DNA from: Caprella mutica
Taxonomy: Eukaryota; Arthropoda; Malacostraca; Amphipoda; Caprellidae
Reading direction: 5' to 3'
Length of the DNA: 64,000 nucleotides
NCBI GenBank assembly: GCA_947561585.1
Contig: CANNZV010001867.1
Coordinates: forward strand, 1 to 64,000
The position numbers were made by a program, and so were the translations under genes. Positions 12,024 through 24,966 of the stretch are shown here, piece by piece. Positions within the stretch are counted from its first letter, which is position 1. The number at the start of each line of letters is the position of its first letter. The notes beneath the pieces are model-generated. The model searched no databases, was not told the origin of the DNA, and worked only from the letters and a program-made list of their open reading frames with translations.

Positions 12024-13440
12024 TTAAGTAGATAAAAGTTCAGTAACTTTACTTATTTACTGTTTATAACAGCTTTATTTAATGTGTATAACATGATACT
12101 GTGTACAATAGCTGAAATTACCTAATTCAGTGTTGAAAAGTTCACCATGCAGTGTGTATATAGTCATCTGCAGGTTATTTTGGAAGCTGTCCAATCTATC
12201 TTTCTCTTTGGAGGTTTAACAAATGATCTCAGGGTGAGACAGATAAATCAAAACGTTAGCTGGGGTTGTTTGTTGTTTTGGGTAATTCCTCTACCGTCAG
12301 ATAACGTCACACCGTCGCTTGTCCGTCCGTTATCAGCGAAAGAGACGAACGACGGAGTGCTTTATCATCCGTAAACCATCGAAAAATATCTAGATCTTCT
12401 TCTGTCCTTTGTATTTTTATATATTGAAACAACTTTTTGTCTTATTAATTATTGTGTGGGTATATTTTCAATATGATGTCTACTTTTATGGGAATATATC
12501 ATCACCTATCAGTTTATTAGCAGTAATTATGATTGTTTTAATGAAGAAAACCACCTAAAATAATTGCGTAAAATATTTATTTAGTTTTATTTATTATCAC
12601 AAATATCATTTCCTTTCAACATTGATCCTCGTAAAAATGGTGCGAACGCAAAGGAAACTACTTTCTTTTTCAAGTCAAGACTTTTATTATTCTATGGTAT
12701 AACAAAATCATTTATTCGGTAGAAATTATATAGTTAATATATAATTTTACAGTATATACATACACATTTTTTAATTCGAATTTTATTTATTTCTATTGTT
12801 CATTGTAATTTACATATTGCTTTGAAAAAATAACTACGTGACAAGCACTGACTCTTGAAATTCAACATGAATAAATGCATGAACGCTGTTATTTTTTACT
12901 TCATATTTATATTGTATATCCTATAGAGTAATAAATAAAAATTAATTGGAATATAAATATTTATGTAGAAATATCTAAAATTTATTCTGATATTTTTCGT
13001 AAAATATGAAAAATGAAGTAAATTTCATTTGAATTATAAAAATTAAATCTAATAAAATTATAATGTATATTATTTGCAGTAAAGTTTGTATTTTATCACA
13101 CACTGTACTCTTTTCCATTTAAAATATTAGTGAAATAAACTATATGCATTATTTATATGCAAACTATTTTATAAATATAATATCTATATAGAAGCTATGT
13201 ACTCAATTTATCGATGAAATTAGACATATTTATAAGCACCTTAACATTCATAGTATATAATCATAAACTAAATTAAAAACATGAACATTAACTCCTGTTT
13301 TATTTGTAACAACTTTGAATATAAACATAATTAGATAAACTCATATTCTTTATGATGAACAAAATTAAAACTCTGATATAGTTTTAATTACCAGGTTTGA
13401 ATATTAAATAATGGATTGAAATTTCAATAGGTTGTTATTA
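12024..13440. other. No gene recognised
   Basis: A 75-codon ATG frame at 12147-12374 has no domain and no splice support. 12250-12380 is somewhat GC-richer. The rest is AT-rich. Confidence 0.35.
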
Positions 13441-13610
13441 GAGTTGTGACAATATGCTTTCAATATCATAGATCTTAAGAATATCACAGACGAAATGAAA
13501 GGGTATCGAATATTATATACCGATGGTTTAGAACGATTCAATACTGTTTAATTCTCTCCGGCTATAATATTTTCAGGATCGATGATTTTAGAAGCGTATT
13601 GTCACAACCC
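13441..13610. mobile_element. GTTGTGAC MITE, copy 1 (170 bp)
   Basis: Termini are GAGTTGTGACAATATGCTTT on the left and AGCGTATTGTCACAACCC on the right, with an internal segment GGTATCGAATA...TTAGAACGATTCAATAC. Three further copies with the same layout are at 21297, 28101 and 57582. There is no transposase frame and the superfamily is not assigned. Confidence 0.85.
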
Positions 13611-14241
13611 AAGAGTTTTCATTAACAAAATGCACCAACATATAAGCAGAAAATATATTATTTGTTGAAAGAACAGTTACTATTCTTTAATAGTTGGATG
13701 TGATTTTTCAAACAGGTTGTATTTAATTCCCATCTGATAGTTGACGCTCTAACATACTTTTAATACTATTATCCCCCCCCTTCTGAAACACACCATAGTT
13801 TCAATTCTATTCAATGTAAATAATACACCCCCGCCCCTCCCCTCTAAAACACACCAAATAGTTTAGGGCGATAAATTCTCATCAGGTTCTCATTCACAGG
13901 CGGCATCAGTCAGTCTAACGCGTTGGTACATCTCTCTTCGGAGGAGAATAGATGTTCTAGCTGAAAGAGACGTGTGTACTACATCCCCTTATCTGTCTAA
14001 TCATGATCTATTGCTAAGTCAAATGATAATAAACTGTAGAGTTTAGAATAGAGTATACCCTATCGATTCTATATTTTACAGGCTTAATTATACGGTTCGA
14101 TCAAAGTGGCCGCCCTTACTGTTATATAGTGTTTGTATAGTGTGATACAATATACTTGAATATAAAAGATTTATACAGTAAGGTCAAAGGAACAATTTTA
14201 TATTTCTTTCACTAATTAGAATGGATTAATTAGCTATTAAC
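13611..14241. other. No gene recognised; two C-rich imperfect direct repeats
   Basis: Two poly-C-rich segments near 13772 and 13827 are each followed by an AAAACACACCA-like string. Otherwise AT-rich. Confidence 0.35.
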
Positions 14242-14509
14242 ATAAATTTAGAAGTATTTAACGTCTGCTTTGAAACGAAGAGCTTTCTAGTTGAAGTCAA
14301 AAAGAAATTGAATACAAGGGACAGGAAGAAGAAGTCAGAAAGCAAAGTGACTCCTTCAACAAAGGCACCAACCACCAGTCCGTGACAATGTTCATGAATG
14401 CAGAAAAGCTACTTCGTGGATGCAATCACTTACCAAGGAATGATATTGAAAGGAACACAAGCACCGGTGACTGCACTCAAAAATAGAAGAGGAAAATGAA
14501 GAGGTGATA
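14242..14509 (+). pseudogene. Coding-like remnant broken by two TGA codons, unidentified
   Basis: One frame reads protein-like sequence from 14242 (INLEVFNVCFETKSFLVEV and a Lys-rich stretch) to a TGA at 14396, a second TGA at 14405, and then continues in the same frame (QKSYFVDAITYQG...) to a TGA near 14507. No indel separates the blocks. The amino-acid texture and frame continuity suggest a decayed transposon gene, but I cannot name a family and chance openness is possible. Confidence 0.22.
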
Positions 14510-14987
14510 GTAAATGTAAATCATTAGCCTACCTAAGACAAAAATCTAAGACTTCGTAGTTAAATAATTAACCTTTAAGTGCACTAATGTACTAGTTTTA
14601 AACTAAAGTAATTTTTTTAAACGTATTTAAGACTCCTGAACTTGTTTTCTTTACAATATCAAAATATTTTTACCAAAATACATTCAAATAGAACGAAAAA
14701 AATTATATGGTTAATTTACAACACACTATGTTTATATAATAGTTAAAAAACATTATATTTAACTTTTGAAATGGAAAAGAAAACATTTTAAAATACTGTT
14801 AGGAAAATTTGATAATTAATTTACAACACGCAGCTAATATTTGAAATATTTTTTATAAATAAATGGTGTATACGGCGGTAAATCATTTATCACTAAGCGA
14901 GATTTTTGGCGGCAAATTGTCATAACGGCGAATAATGTCCGAGACGAATTGTCCGGCGGCGAATTGAACGGCACCTTTTTCTCGAAT
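14510..14987. other. AT-rich spacer with GGCGAAT motifs
   Basis: From about 14870 to 14975 there are several spaced motifs such as GGCGGCAAATTGTC, ACGGCGAATAATGTCC and GGCGGCGAATTGAACGG, a degenerate short-repeat block that directly abuts the second satellite array. Confidence 0.5.
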
Positions 14988-15731
14988 AGTATAACATAAT
15001 CCCAGTGACTCTTTACTCTGATAGTACATCATCACAGTGACTCTTTTCTCTGATAGTACATCATCACAGTGACTCTTTTCTCTGATAGTACATCATCACA
15101 GTGACTCTTTTCTCTGATAGTACATCACCAAAGTGACTCTTTTCTCTGATAGTATCTCATCAGATTGACTCTTTTCTCTGATAGTACATTATCACAGTGA
15201 CTCTTTTCTCTGATAGTACATCATCACAGTGACTCTTTTCTCTGATAGTACATCACCACATTGATTCTTTTCTCTGATAGTACATCATCACAGTGACTCT
15301 TTTCTCTGATAGTACATCATCACAGTGACTCTTTTCTCTGATATTACATCATCACAGTGACTCTTTTCTCTGATAGTACATCATCACAGTGACTCGTTTC
15401 TTTGATAGTACATCATCACAGTGACTCTCTTCTCTGATAGTACATCATCACAGTGTCTCTTTTCTCCGATAGTACATCATCACAGTGACTCTTTTCTCTG
15501 ATAGTACATCATCACAGTGACTCTTTTCTCTGATAGTACATCTTCACAATGACTCTTTTCTCTGATAGTACATCATCACAGTGACTCTTTTCTCTGATAG
15601 TACATCATCACAGTGACTCTTTTCTCTGATAGCACATCATCACAGTGACTCTTTTCTCTGATAGTACATCATCACAGTGACTCTTTTCTCTGATAGTACA
15701 TCATCACAGTGACTCTTTTCTCTGATAGTAC
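14988..15731. repeat. 32-bp satellite, array 2 (about 23 copies)
   Basis: Same 32-bp unit and same orientation as the array at 1-2111, with similar scattered substitutions. It begins with a diverged unit (CATAATCCCAGTGACTCTTT) and ends abruptly at GATAGTACGTAAAG. Confidence 0.97.
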
Positions 15732-18700
15732 GTAAAGTTGCTGAATATTATAATAATAGAGATATTATGAACAATATAGTTCTGTACAAAAAACTTAAAC
15801 CAACTTTAATTGGTTATTTGAATAATATTCAGTTGAATAATCTTTCAAACTCTGCATCAATCATTTCAATATTTATTCACAGTCACAGAAAATGTGATAA
15901 TTTCACTTTCTTATTTGGAATTCCATTTGAAAATGAAGAGGCAATTTTTTGTTAGTTTCTTATGAGAGTTAAGGCGAGGTCTGAGTTGTTAGGGGGAATT
16001 TAATGCCCTGTCACGTACTGATGGGGAGATTGCAAATTTTACCTGCCAAACTGTGCTAAAGCTTTCCTTTCTTTTATTCCTGTTACATTTCCACAGCTGA
16101 ACTGAAATGTTTCGATTATTAAAGATTTTTATTTGGAATGGTCATATGAATTGCATTTCATGTTTTCTGAAACAGTGTGAATTTTTAATAACGAAATTGG
16201 ATAAAAAAAAGGGATGTTAAGAAATGAATTTGCTTATCAAAAGTAAGCCACAGTTTTCAAATTAAAACCCACTCGCATATTATGTGCATATGTAATAATT
16301 CATTATAGTTTGTATTTTGAGAAATAATCAGAAAATTAATGAAATATACAAAAAAATCATCCATCCTTAAAGAATATTAAATTATTTGTTAAAATATATA
16401 TTTTTCTAAGTTTTAAATTAGGGCAGTGCTATCGTAGACTCACGGTAGGCCCACAGATTTTCTGCGTTTCCGTTGAGCTTAATTTAAACCGGGTTAGAAT
16501 TAGTATCTTCTTCGATTTTACCCACGATAATTTTCTATCCTTACATTCCCTGGTCATAATTATATAATTAGATATACAGACCGCTCCAAGCGTGCATAAT
16601 TCCAGGCATCACCTAATTTACTCTAAATGCTAATTTGCCAGCTCACTTTTAGCCAAATTATCCTCCTATCAGTAAAGTACTACATTTATCATAAACACGA
16701 TAATTTTACCGATGCTACACTTCATCTTCTCTCATACAGTCTATGATTAGGTGAACGATAATATACCCAGTCGAAATTTTATAAACGGAATGTCATCTAT
16801 TTGAAATCAATCAATTCGAAATGTTTTCCTTTTATTTTCATCTTTGGAATTTCCGTACAGCGTTTTAAATTTCAATTGTTCATAATTTTTTTAAATCAAA
16901 TATTCAATAAGTAAAAAAATATGTTTTAATATCGAATACCGAACATCAGGGAGTTTAAAAAAAAAAATGGTAATAGGAATTTTTCAAATTTAAATCAAAT
17001 ATCCAATAAATTTTAGAAATACATTTTTATATTGAATGCCTACAATCGTCGGTAGAAGTTTTCCGATTGCGTATTCTCACCCAGTTTGATGGCCTTCAAA
17101 GGATGTGCTTACCCAACTCTTTTTACTTTCTTTGGGTGGTCTGTGTAGTGCGAGTAAATATGGTCAACCGCCCTAACTATTTACTTTGGTAGGAGCCTTT
17201 TATATCTCTTTAACTGCTTTACTTCAGGTAAAGGAGTGGAATAACGAATATGCAAATACTAGTTGCAACGTTTTTCTGGAATAAAGTTTTTAAAAGAAAT
17301 CAAAAATTTCTTCTTAAATGCAGATCATAAAAAAATATAATATATATACTATACCTAATTCAGCAATCAAGTATTTTATTACAGTTAAATATCATTCTTT
17401 TCAATTATCATTAAATTATTTTAGAACTAGTACAAATTAATTGCCTTTTCATAAAATTTATAAAATTTATAAATCATTCACAGTCTCAATAATTTTCCTC
17501 ACTATAAAAATTAAACCTCTGAAAGGTTAATCCAGGGCAAAGAAAAAGCATAGTTACCCTAAGGCAGAGACTATATTTACCCTAAAGAGGTAATTTAGAA
17601 TACGCCCTTTAACCCCCAAACCCCCTATCCTGGTACCAAGGGTGGTAACCGCCTATAGCCCTATAAGAAATAATTAGCAATTCATCTAAGGTTTATAAAG
17701 GCACTCTTCAAATTGAGCATGCAATATTAAATTGATTAATGCTAGTAGATCTTAAAAGGGAAAGTAATTGTTAGAGACCTATGGAAAGGGGTTATTATAA
17801 CCAACCTTCAGAATAACTAGGATATCCTTCTAGGGTTAACCTGATAAGTGATAAAGAAATTAAAATGAAATGATACAATGATTACTTTATTGAATTTAGA
17901 CATTTCTCAACACAAAAGTTACTAAAAACTAAACAAATAATGACTTTAATGTAGTCATAATGTTTAATGGACGATGATTTCCTTACAGAAATATGTTCAA
18001 TATACTCCATATTATAATCATTCATAAATCACTGTGTTTAATAAAAAAATACAATGTAACTTAAAAAATAATTTATGTGAAATATTAAATAAATATCTAT
18101 TTTCTAAAATTGAATACAGGCATATTTAGACATGGATGATGTAAGCTCCCAACAATATTAAAACTTTTAAACACTTGTATGTTTGTACCATCAATATGCC
18201 GTTCCTGAAATTCTGTGAATTTATATTCAATCCAATTGATATGCAAATATTACAAACTCAAATAATACTAAGTGGAATCACTGATATAATTAAATAGCTG
18301 CATTTGAATATTCTAAATAATTGCATTGTCAATATTTACTCTCACTTTAAATCCCCCACTCTTGAAATGCAAAATAAGTATATAAACCCCCTCATTGTTT
18401 ATTTATTGCCTAATTTGCAGATCTCTAATAACAACAAACGTATAAGGCGCACCAACGCTTAAACCATAAAGGTTACCATAAATATTACAGCAGTGCCATA
18501 TCGTCGCAGTGTTTGGGTGTGTGCCATATATGGCATATGGTAATCTGCGCAACTGATTTATGTACTGGAAAGCACTGCGCAGTCTTAGATAAAGAAATGC
18601 GAATAGCAGTATTTGATTAGTAATAATGATTATAGAAAGATAACTGATATTTTTCATGAGTTTTAAATGACAATATATCTAAACAAAATTGAAATTAGGA

Positions 18701-19908
18701 CCATGGAAGAGTAAGTGTTGACCCTACCCACCTCATAGTAAATAGATAGAAAAGTATACTAAGTTGCAAACTCATTGACGGTGAACTTGATTCCGGTCTT
18801 CAAAAACTATGTAGGCAAATGACATCACATAAAATCAGATGAAGTAATGTCAAAATGATAATTATATAAGTGCGGCAAGTAGATAGATAGAATATGTCAA
18901 TAAACAATATGTTTGGTTAGCTTCAAGTACCTAGATAACTTTTATATATTTAATACCAGGCTGGCATTTATAAGTTGGTTTATTTGCAAACTTGTAAAAT
19001 GTAAGGTATACCTAGAAACTATTGCATTTACAATGAAGCACTCAAATGACCATTATCTAACATATAAACCTGATTGCATATTGTAAAATGTTATTTTAAG
19101 CACATTTTGACGAATGAAATTTTCAATAAAAATTCTTATTTAATCAGATAAATGCAAATGAGTCTTAAATCCTTCAGTCACATTTACTCTAATGGAGATT
19201 TTGAAGGCTATTAAGCTGAAAATTATATGTGAATAGAGTGTAAAACGTGATAAAAACAATATTTTATTTAAGTTAATTTCAATGAAAATGAACATTTAAC
19301 TCAATAATACCACAATTTTTATTTGGAAATTACTAGTGTGACGTCACTCGTTTTAATCGATGTCACGTTCGTGGAGTATTTTCGGATGTTCCAATATTGT
19401 ACTCAGTATACTTTCTAATTATTTACTATGACCCAGCTTATCTGTATTACAAATTTTATGATAATTGCGTTTCCTGATTAGTTTTAATATAAACTATTAT
19501 ATAATTTCATTAATTGGCGGACATTTCTTGCAGTGTTTAAGGTTTGATAAATAACTGTAAAATGTACAAGACCCCTGCTTGTGTCCTTGCCTAGAATTTT
19601 TTTACCACCTGGACAATGTTTTCTTCCTGAGATCCTCAGCAGGTGATGCTATGTAAAGACTGTAACGGAACAGCTCAAGGGAAGATTTGTATTCGAATAT
19701 GAGATTTAGAGAGAAAGAATTTGAGATACATGGTCTCTGTTATGGCCGACATAAAACTGAAGAAAAGAGAAGAAGAAGAAAAAGAGAGAGAGATGAAATT
19801 GCTCTTCTAGATGCCTTACCAGAATCATGCATTTCTAGTGACTACCTATATTGCAAACAGTCTTTAAAATGCTATTTACACTTGCATTACTCTGTTCTAT
19901 GATAGTAC
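15732..19908. other. No gene recognised
   Basis: About 4 kb without a supportable gene. Open frames at 15767-15955 (+), 18403-18657 (-) and 19687-19902 (+) have no domains. An imperfect direct repeat (AAATCAAATAT-TCAATAA) occurs near 16894 and 16993. A perfect TGACGTCA (CRE-like) palindrome lies at 19339-19346 with no gene attached. Sequence around 17521-17660 is less AT-rich but non-coding in all frames I checked. Confidence 0.35.
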
Positions 19909-20042
19909 AAAAAGATGTTCAGTTTTCGGTAAGTAGTGACTAGAAAAGATCTTTTCAGTGAGCCATGTCATTTAAACTGAATGACACGGTATGTTGAAAA
20001 GATCATTCCTAGCCACTTCCTATCGAAAACTGAACATCTTTT
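19909..20042. mobile_element. AAAAGATGTTCAG MITE (about 134 bp)
   Basis: Near-perfect inverted repeat from AAAAGATGTTCAGTTTTCGG at the left to CGAAAACTGAACATCTTTT at the right. The inner parts (GATCTTTTCAGTG / TGAAAAGATC, GACATTTAAACTGAATGACA) also pair. It is a short foldable element without coding capacity. The left flank (CTCTGTTCTATGATAGTAC) resembles the end of a 32-bp satellite monomer. A related copy that has been amplified internally lies at 28541. Confidence 0.85.
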
Positions 20043-21296
20043 AGTAACTTGATATCAGCTACTATATTGGTTATACAGTATCAGCTACAATATACTGATA
20101 CTATACAGTATACAGTTTCAGCTACTGTGTCATAATATCTACTATTGCGCCATGTCAACTTTTGAGTATTTACCTAGTATCTTTACAGTTGATTCTGCTT
20201 TTTTTGTATTAAATCATTGAAGAGTATATATCTACAAATTATATTGTTCATCACACTTAGAAACATATGAGATAAAATAGATTAACATATAATATTACTT
20301 TACAATTATTTGATGAAATTTTTTCGTACTGAAAAGCAAAATTTGAACGTGTGAATGTTACAAAAACTATCGAGTTGATTTATATACTATAGTTATTGGT
20401 TGAAAAATGGTAAAAATTTGAACCAACTTTGCTGTAGTTGAAAGAATATTTCAATGAAAGTATTTTCACTGCTTTTTAATTTGTTCTCTTTAAGATAAAA
20501 ATTATACAAACAAAATATATTATTAAAGTTATAAATAAATAACATAATTAGTAGCATAATAAAAAAGATCCAAATTGTTTTAATATATGATAAAAAAAAG
20601 TAAAGTAAAACAATGTAAAAAAACCTATGTAACAAATTGGAATGCTTATATATATCTTCCTCTAATTTAAAAAAAGGTGTATAATATCGAAACGAATAAT
20701 ATTTTTTTATTCTCATATTAATAGAAAAATTACAACATATGGAAAACACATGGGATATCAGAATTTGAAAAATATGAAAATTAACAGGTAAAAAACAGTA
20801 AAAATATTGAAAGTAAAATTTTTACCATACATATCATCATACAAATAATCAACATCACTAAACTTTAAATACTCTCAATGAAAACAAACACCAAATAAAA
20901 TAATAACTGATATGAGAAAGAAAAACATCGCAATTCTTCTAGATTATAATTGTAAGAAGATTATATCTTCTTTTGATGGAAAAATCTTTCGAAGAAAGCA
21001 AATACTACAATATAATAATAGCCGATATGATAAAAAGAATATTGCAAATAGGTTTTATTTTTAATTGTAGATAGGTTTTATGAAAAAGTATTATCTTACA
21101 AAAGAAATTTTTGAAGGAAGCCAACACCAAAGTATTTCCCCGGTATAAGCTGAATGGAAGTCCACTGCCCCGTGGTGACCCCATCACAGTACATCACTTG
21201 TCAATAACACCCCACAGAGACAAACTATTACACACAGTAACCGTAGAGACTTTCTTCCTATTATACGGCACTATAACTTGCTATGCTATACCTACC
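20043..21296. other. No gene recognised
   Basis: 20047-20140 has degenerate ATCAGCTACTATATT motifs similar to the 44-bp minisatellite. The - strand frame at 20393-20749 is Phe/Ile/Lys-rich AT-driven noise. 20900-21110 has spaced AAGAAGATTATAT-type repetitions. Confidence 0.35.
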
Positions 21297-21466
21297 GGGT
21301 TGTGACAATATGCTTTTAAAAACCTAGATCCCAAAAATGTTATAGACGGATAGAATTATTGGATCGTTCTAAAACCAGCGATTTGTAGTATTCGATACCA
21401 TTTCATTTCATTTCGTCTCAGATATTCTTAAGATCTATGATTTAAAAAAACATATTGTCACAACCC
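21297..21466. mobile_element. GTTGTGAC MITE, copy 2 (170 bp)
   Basis: Starts GGGTTGTGACAATATGCTTT and ends CATATTGTCACAACCC, the cleanest termini of the family in this window. It has the same internal GGATCGTTCTAAAACCAGCG and GTATTCGATACC segments, here in the opposite orientation to copy 1. Confidence 0.9.
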
Positions 21467-22435
21467 TGTCATAACTTGTGTGTGTGAGTGTAATGTTGAA
21501 AATTGAAATTAAATGAAGAATTTTCTTCTACTGATTAGAGTTATATTATCGTGCTTTATTGAAAGGTATATTGTTCAAAATTTGACTAAATCCAAACGTT
21601 CATAAGAATGTTAGTTACATTTTGAATACAAAAATAGAGTGCCATGCTAAAAAAATTAGGGTGTTACATGTAGGAATAATTATGACGAAAATCTTCCAAA
21701 TATTCCACAAGCCTTTCGAATCTTCATAGTTTAGCTATACATACAGGGTCCACATTTTCCGAACAATTCGATAGCTCGCTCTTATAACGATTGAAAATAA
21801 GTCTGAGTCGTTATTTTGATAATAAAAGCCTGTAATACATATAACAGAGTAATAATGAAGTCTACCTGTGAATATCAAAGAAAATTTTCTATCATAGAAA
21901 ACTTTGTTTGATGATAGACTGATTTAAATTTATAAAACGATTTTAATGTTTTGTAATTTGTATTGTTTATCAAATATCAAGATCAAGTAGTCTTCGATAA
22001 TGAACTGAAATATAATATTTGACTTAGAGCAAGTTTTTAATTAATCTTTTCAGTGGATATTTGGACAAGTTAAATGAAATTGTTTAGCACCTAAATATTT
22101 TTATACCATTTATCGATTATTTAAAATCGTAGAATATGCGTAATAATTAAAAAAATTAATACTTCAAGTTTCGTACATATATTGTAAAATAGAGCAAGGA
22201 GCTAAATCTAATTTCTTCTGATAATCTTGATCTGTTTTTTGTAATAAGGTATTAATTATTCCAATATTGAGATACCTATATCGGTTTTTTAATTTATTCC
22301 TATTAATGTTATTTTAAAGAGATTTTAACAAATGAAAAAAATATAAAACAATAAAATATTTATAATATAATTTGTCTATTCTTAAATGCCTATTAATGGA
22401 AATTTCGTTACGAATATATGTTATGTAAAGAGCAT
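21467..22435. other. No gene recognised
   Basis: AT-rich sequence without coding or repeat structure that I can define. Confidence 0.35.
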
Positions 22436-23030
22436 GGCGTTTTTTTAACACCACATAAAAAGCTAATCTTGAGATGTGTTCACATTTGCGTTTTTTTTAA
22501 CGCTGAAAGAAAAATCATGCAATCCTTCTTTTCTCATTCAGTACATTCTTCTTTTTCTTTCTTTACTCCTTTAGTATAACAATTATACTGAAATTAATGA
22601 AGACAAATTTACCTTTGCAACAACCGCCATGTGCAATTGTGCATTTCCTACCTGTCAACTATGGAACAAACATTCACGCGCACAGAGAACTAAGAAATAA
22701 ATAATAATTCAGCATAATCAGAGGTTCGTGGGTATAAAAGGATAAACATTGTAGACAATTATTTTTCATTTTCTATTTTTCGTCAAAAGAACTTAGTATG
22801 TATGGTATCCCCACAGAGAAAAAACGCTAATGAGAACGTATCCCGCTAAAGTTCTTGCGTTTAAAAACCTGCAATTATTTGTAGCAGGAGACTGAGCAAT
22901 GCTGCGCAAAAAATAAACGGTGATGGAAAAAATGCAAGTGTGAAGGGTTCCGTTTGAAACAATTGCAGCTAAACTTATTAAATGCGTTTTTTTCACGCGG
23001 TGTTACAAAAACGCTAGCTTCGACTGAGAG
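22436..23030. mobile_element. Non-autonomous DNA transposon, GCGTTTTT/CGCGGTGTT type, copy 1
   Basis: The left part has GTTCACATTTGCGTTTTTTT. The right part has AAATGCGTTTTTTTCACGCG and GGTGTTACAAAAACGC. Internal landmarks GAGAAAAAACGCTAATG, TAGCAGGAG and TTTGAAACAATTG recur in the same order at 23420-23755. Termini of the form TTCACACTTGCGTTTTT are common among PIF/Harbinger-like MITEs, but the assignment is by resemblance only. Confidence 0.6.
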
Positions 23031-23329
23031 TGTTGAGACTAAAGTGCACCTTCTGTTGTTTTATTAAATATTGGCAATTAAATAGAAAGATGTGGTGTGA
23101 TAGATACTTAAAACAAATAAATGAATATAATGAATAGTAAATTACACAAAAATTACTAGCATTGACTTCTTTAATGGCAAAATGTGTCCGTTATTTTACA
23201 TAAAAATGAAACATTAGTTAGAAGATTACGTTAAATTACCTAACATATCAAATCTTCGCAAGATGTTGCAATATCAAACTGTGTGTCAAATCTTCAAAAT
23301 AATTAAATTATCTTTTTTTGCCAAAAACC

Positions 23330-23755
23330 CACGAGAGGAATATGCTCAATCTTATAATCGATAATTCGTAACCTACCTACCTATTAAAAATGGTCAGGGA
23401 CCCTTGTTACGTTGATAAAAAAGGATAAACACTCTGGACAGTTATTTTTTTCTAATTTATATTTTTTGTCATATCTTAAAAAATACTTTGAATTTCCAAA
23501 AAACAAATATACTATCTCGGCGGAGAAAAAACGCTAATGTGAACGATACAATAGACATTCATATCTTGCTAATGTTCTTGTGATGAAAATCCAGCAAGTG
23601 TTTTAGCAGGAGCCTGAGTAAAGTTGCGGAGAAATTATCACCTGTAGAAAAAAAACAAGTGTGGAAGGATCCATTTGAAACAATTGTAGCTAACTTTTTG
23701 CGTACCGCTTTTTTCCCGCGGTGTTAAAAACGCAAGTGTGAAGCGGGCCTTAAGT
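23330..23755. mobile_element. Non-autonomous DNA transposon, same family, copy 2
   Basis: Shares AAAAAGGATAAACA, GAGAAAAAACGCTAATG, TAGCAGGAGCCTGAG and CCATTTGAAACAATTG in order with copy 1. It ends with CGCGGTGTTAAAAACGCAAG and TGTGAAGCGGGCCTTAAG. The two copies lie in direct orientation about 690 bp apart and have diverged substantially. Confidence 0.65.
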
Positions 23756-23926
23756 GCACATTTACCCTTTGCCGTAAAAAAGGATTATTAATCCATTTAT
23801 ATATAAGACTTAGCTGATTATTCTGTGGTTTCATTATATTAAGGGGACCGTCTCCCTCAAATCAGTAAAAAAAAATTGCATAAAATGATATCCTATTGTC
23901 TCTCGGATAACGTGTTAAAATATTAG

Positions 23927-24966
23927 AGCTTCAAAAAAAATACAATATTGTAAATTATACCTGTCAGGTCTGTCAAAAGATCTGTCAGCACATGTATTGA
24001 GGGTTTATTTGGATCTCACATCAAATTATCTGTTGACTAGATGCATCAAAAAGAGGACACCAACACCCAAACAAGATCATCGACGCTAATTTATGGAACC
24101 AGAATTATTTCAGTTAGACAATTTTTTCCCAAAAAATTTTAGTTAATTGGTGCTCCTGAAAAGTACATTTTTTCGGCTTCAAAAGGCATCGACTCCTACT
24201 GTTTTCGACCTAGAGACATAGAGTTTGTTTCATTTTCTTCATAAAAGAGTTGCGCACGAAGTGACATGCGGTTTTTTTAGAATTTCTCAATGTGTGAAGA
24301 GGAATAATGATATATATGAAAGAAAGTCAATGTTTTTGAAAAATAATTAGAAAAAACTCTGTTTCAAATTTTCAGAGACGAAATTGAGAAAAAATAGCTC
24401 TGTAACTTTGTAGACAACTAAATTCTAAACAAGACGAAACCAACATCGTGTATCTAGTTCAAAAAATGTATGAGTTGATGCCTTTCCTTAAAAAAAATTC
24501 TAAATAAAAAATGCTCCATTTGAGTAGTTGCATTAACCCTTAAAATTTCAAATTTGTACTTTAATTTAAAAAAAAAGTTTGAAGGTTAATTAACTAATAT
24601 ACACATTTGAAATTTTAAGGGTTAATGCAATTATTATTTATTTAGGATACTTTTTAAATACATGGGATTGGTTAGTTTAGTGTTTTAGTTTGTTGTACAA
24701 ATGAATTTATTTGTCAACAAAGTGACACAGCTGTTTTTTTCAAATTCCTATAAGAAAAGAGGTAAAAAAGTTTTTTCTAATTTTTTTTCAAAAACATTGA
24801 TTTCTATTTATATATCTCATTATACTTCCTCACCCATTGAGAAATTTTTAAAAAACCCGCCATCATTTGATGTGAGACCCAAATAAACCTTCAATACCTG
24901 TGCTGACAGCTCTTTTGACAGACCTGACAGGTATAATTTACAATTTTGTCCATCTGTTTTTGAAGC
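23927..24966. mobile_element. Non-autonomous TIR transposon, about 1.04 kb
   Basis: Long terminal inverted repeats (about 95 bp) join GAGCTTCAAAAA, ACCTGTCAGGTCTGTCAAAAG and ACATCAAAT on the left (23927-24026) with their complements on the right (24858-24966). The core contains a further inverted repeat, TTAACCCTTAAAATTTCAAA (24535) against TTTGAAATTTTAAGGGTTAA (24607). The small frame at 24701-24886 does not resemble a transposase. Superfamily not assigned. Confidence 0.8.

Noticed and set aside
12147..12374. 75-codon ATG frame
   Set aside because: No domain, no splice sites continuing the frame, and composition like its surroundings.
19339..19346. TGACGTCA CRE-like site
   Set aside because: A single 8-mer with no adjacent gene; chance occurrence cannot be excluded.
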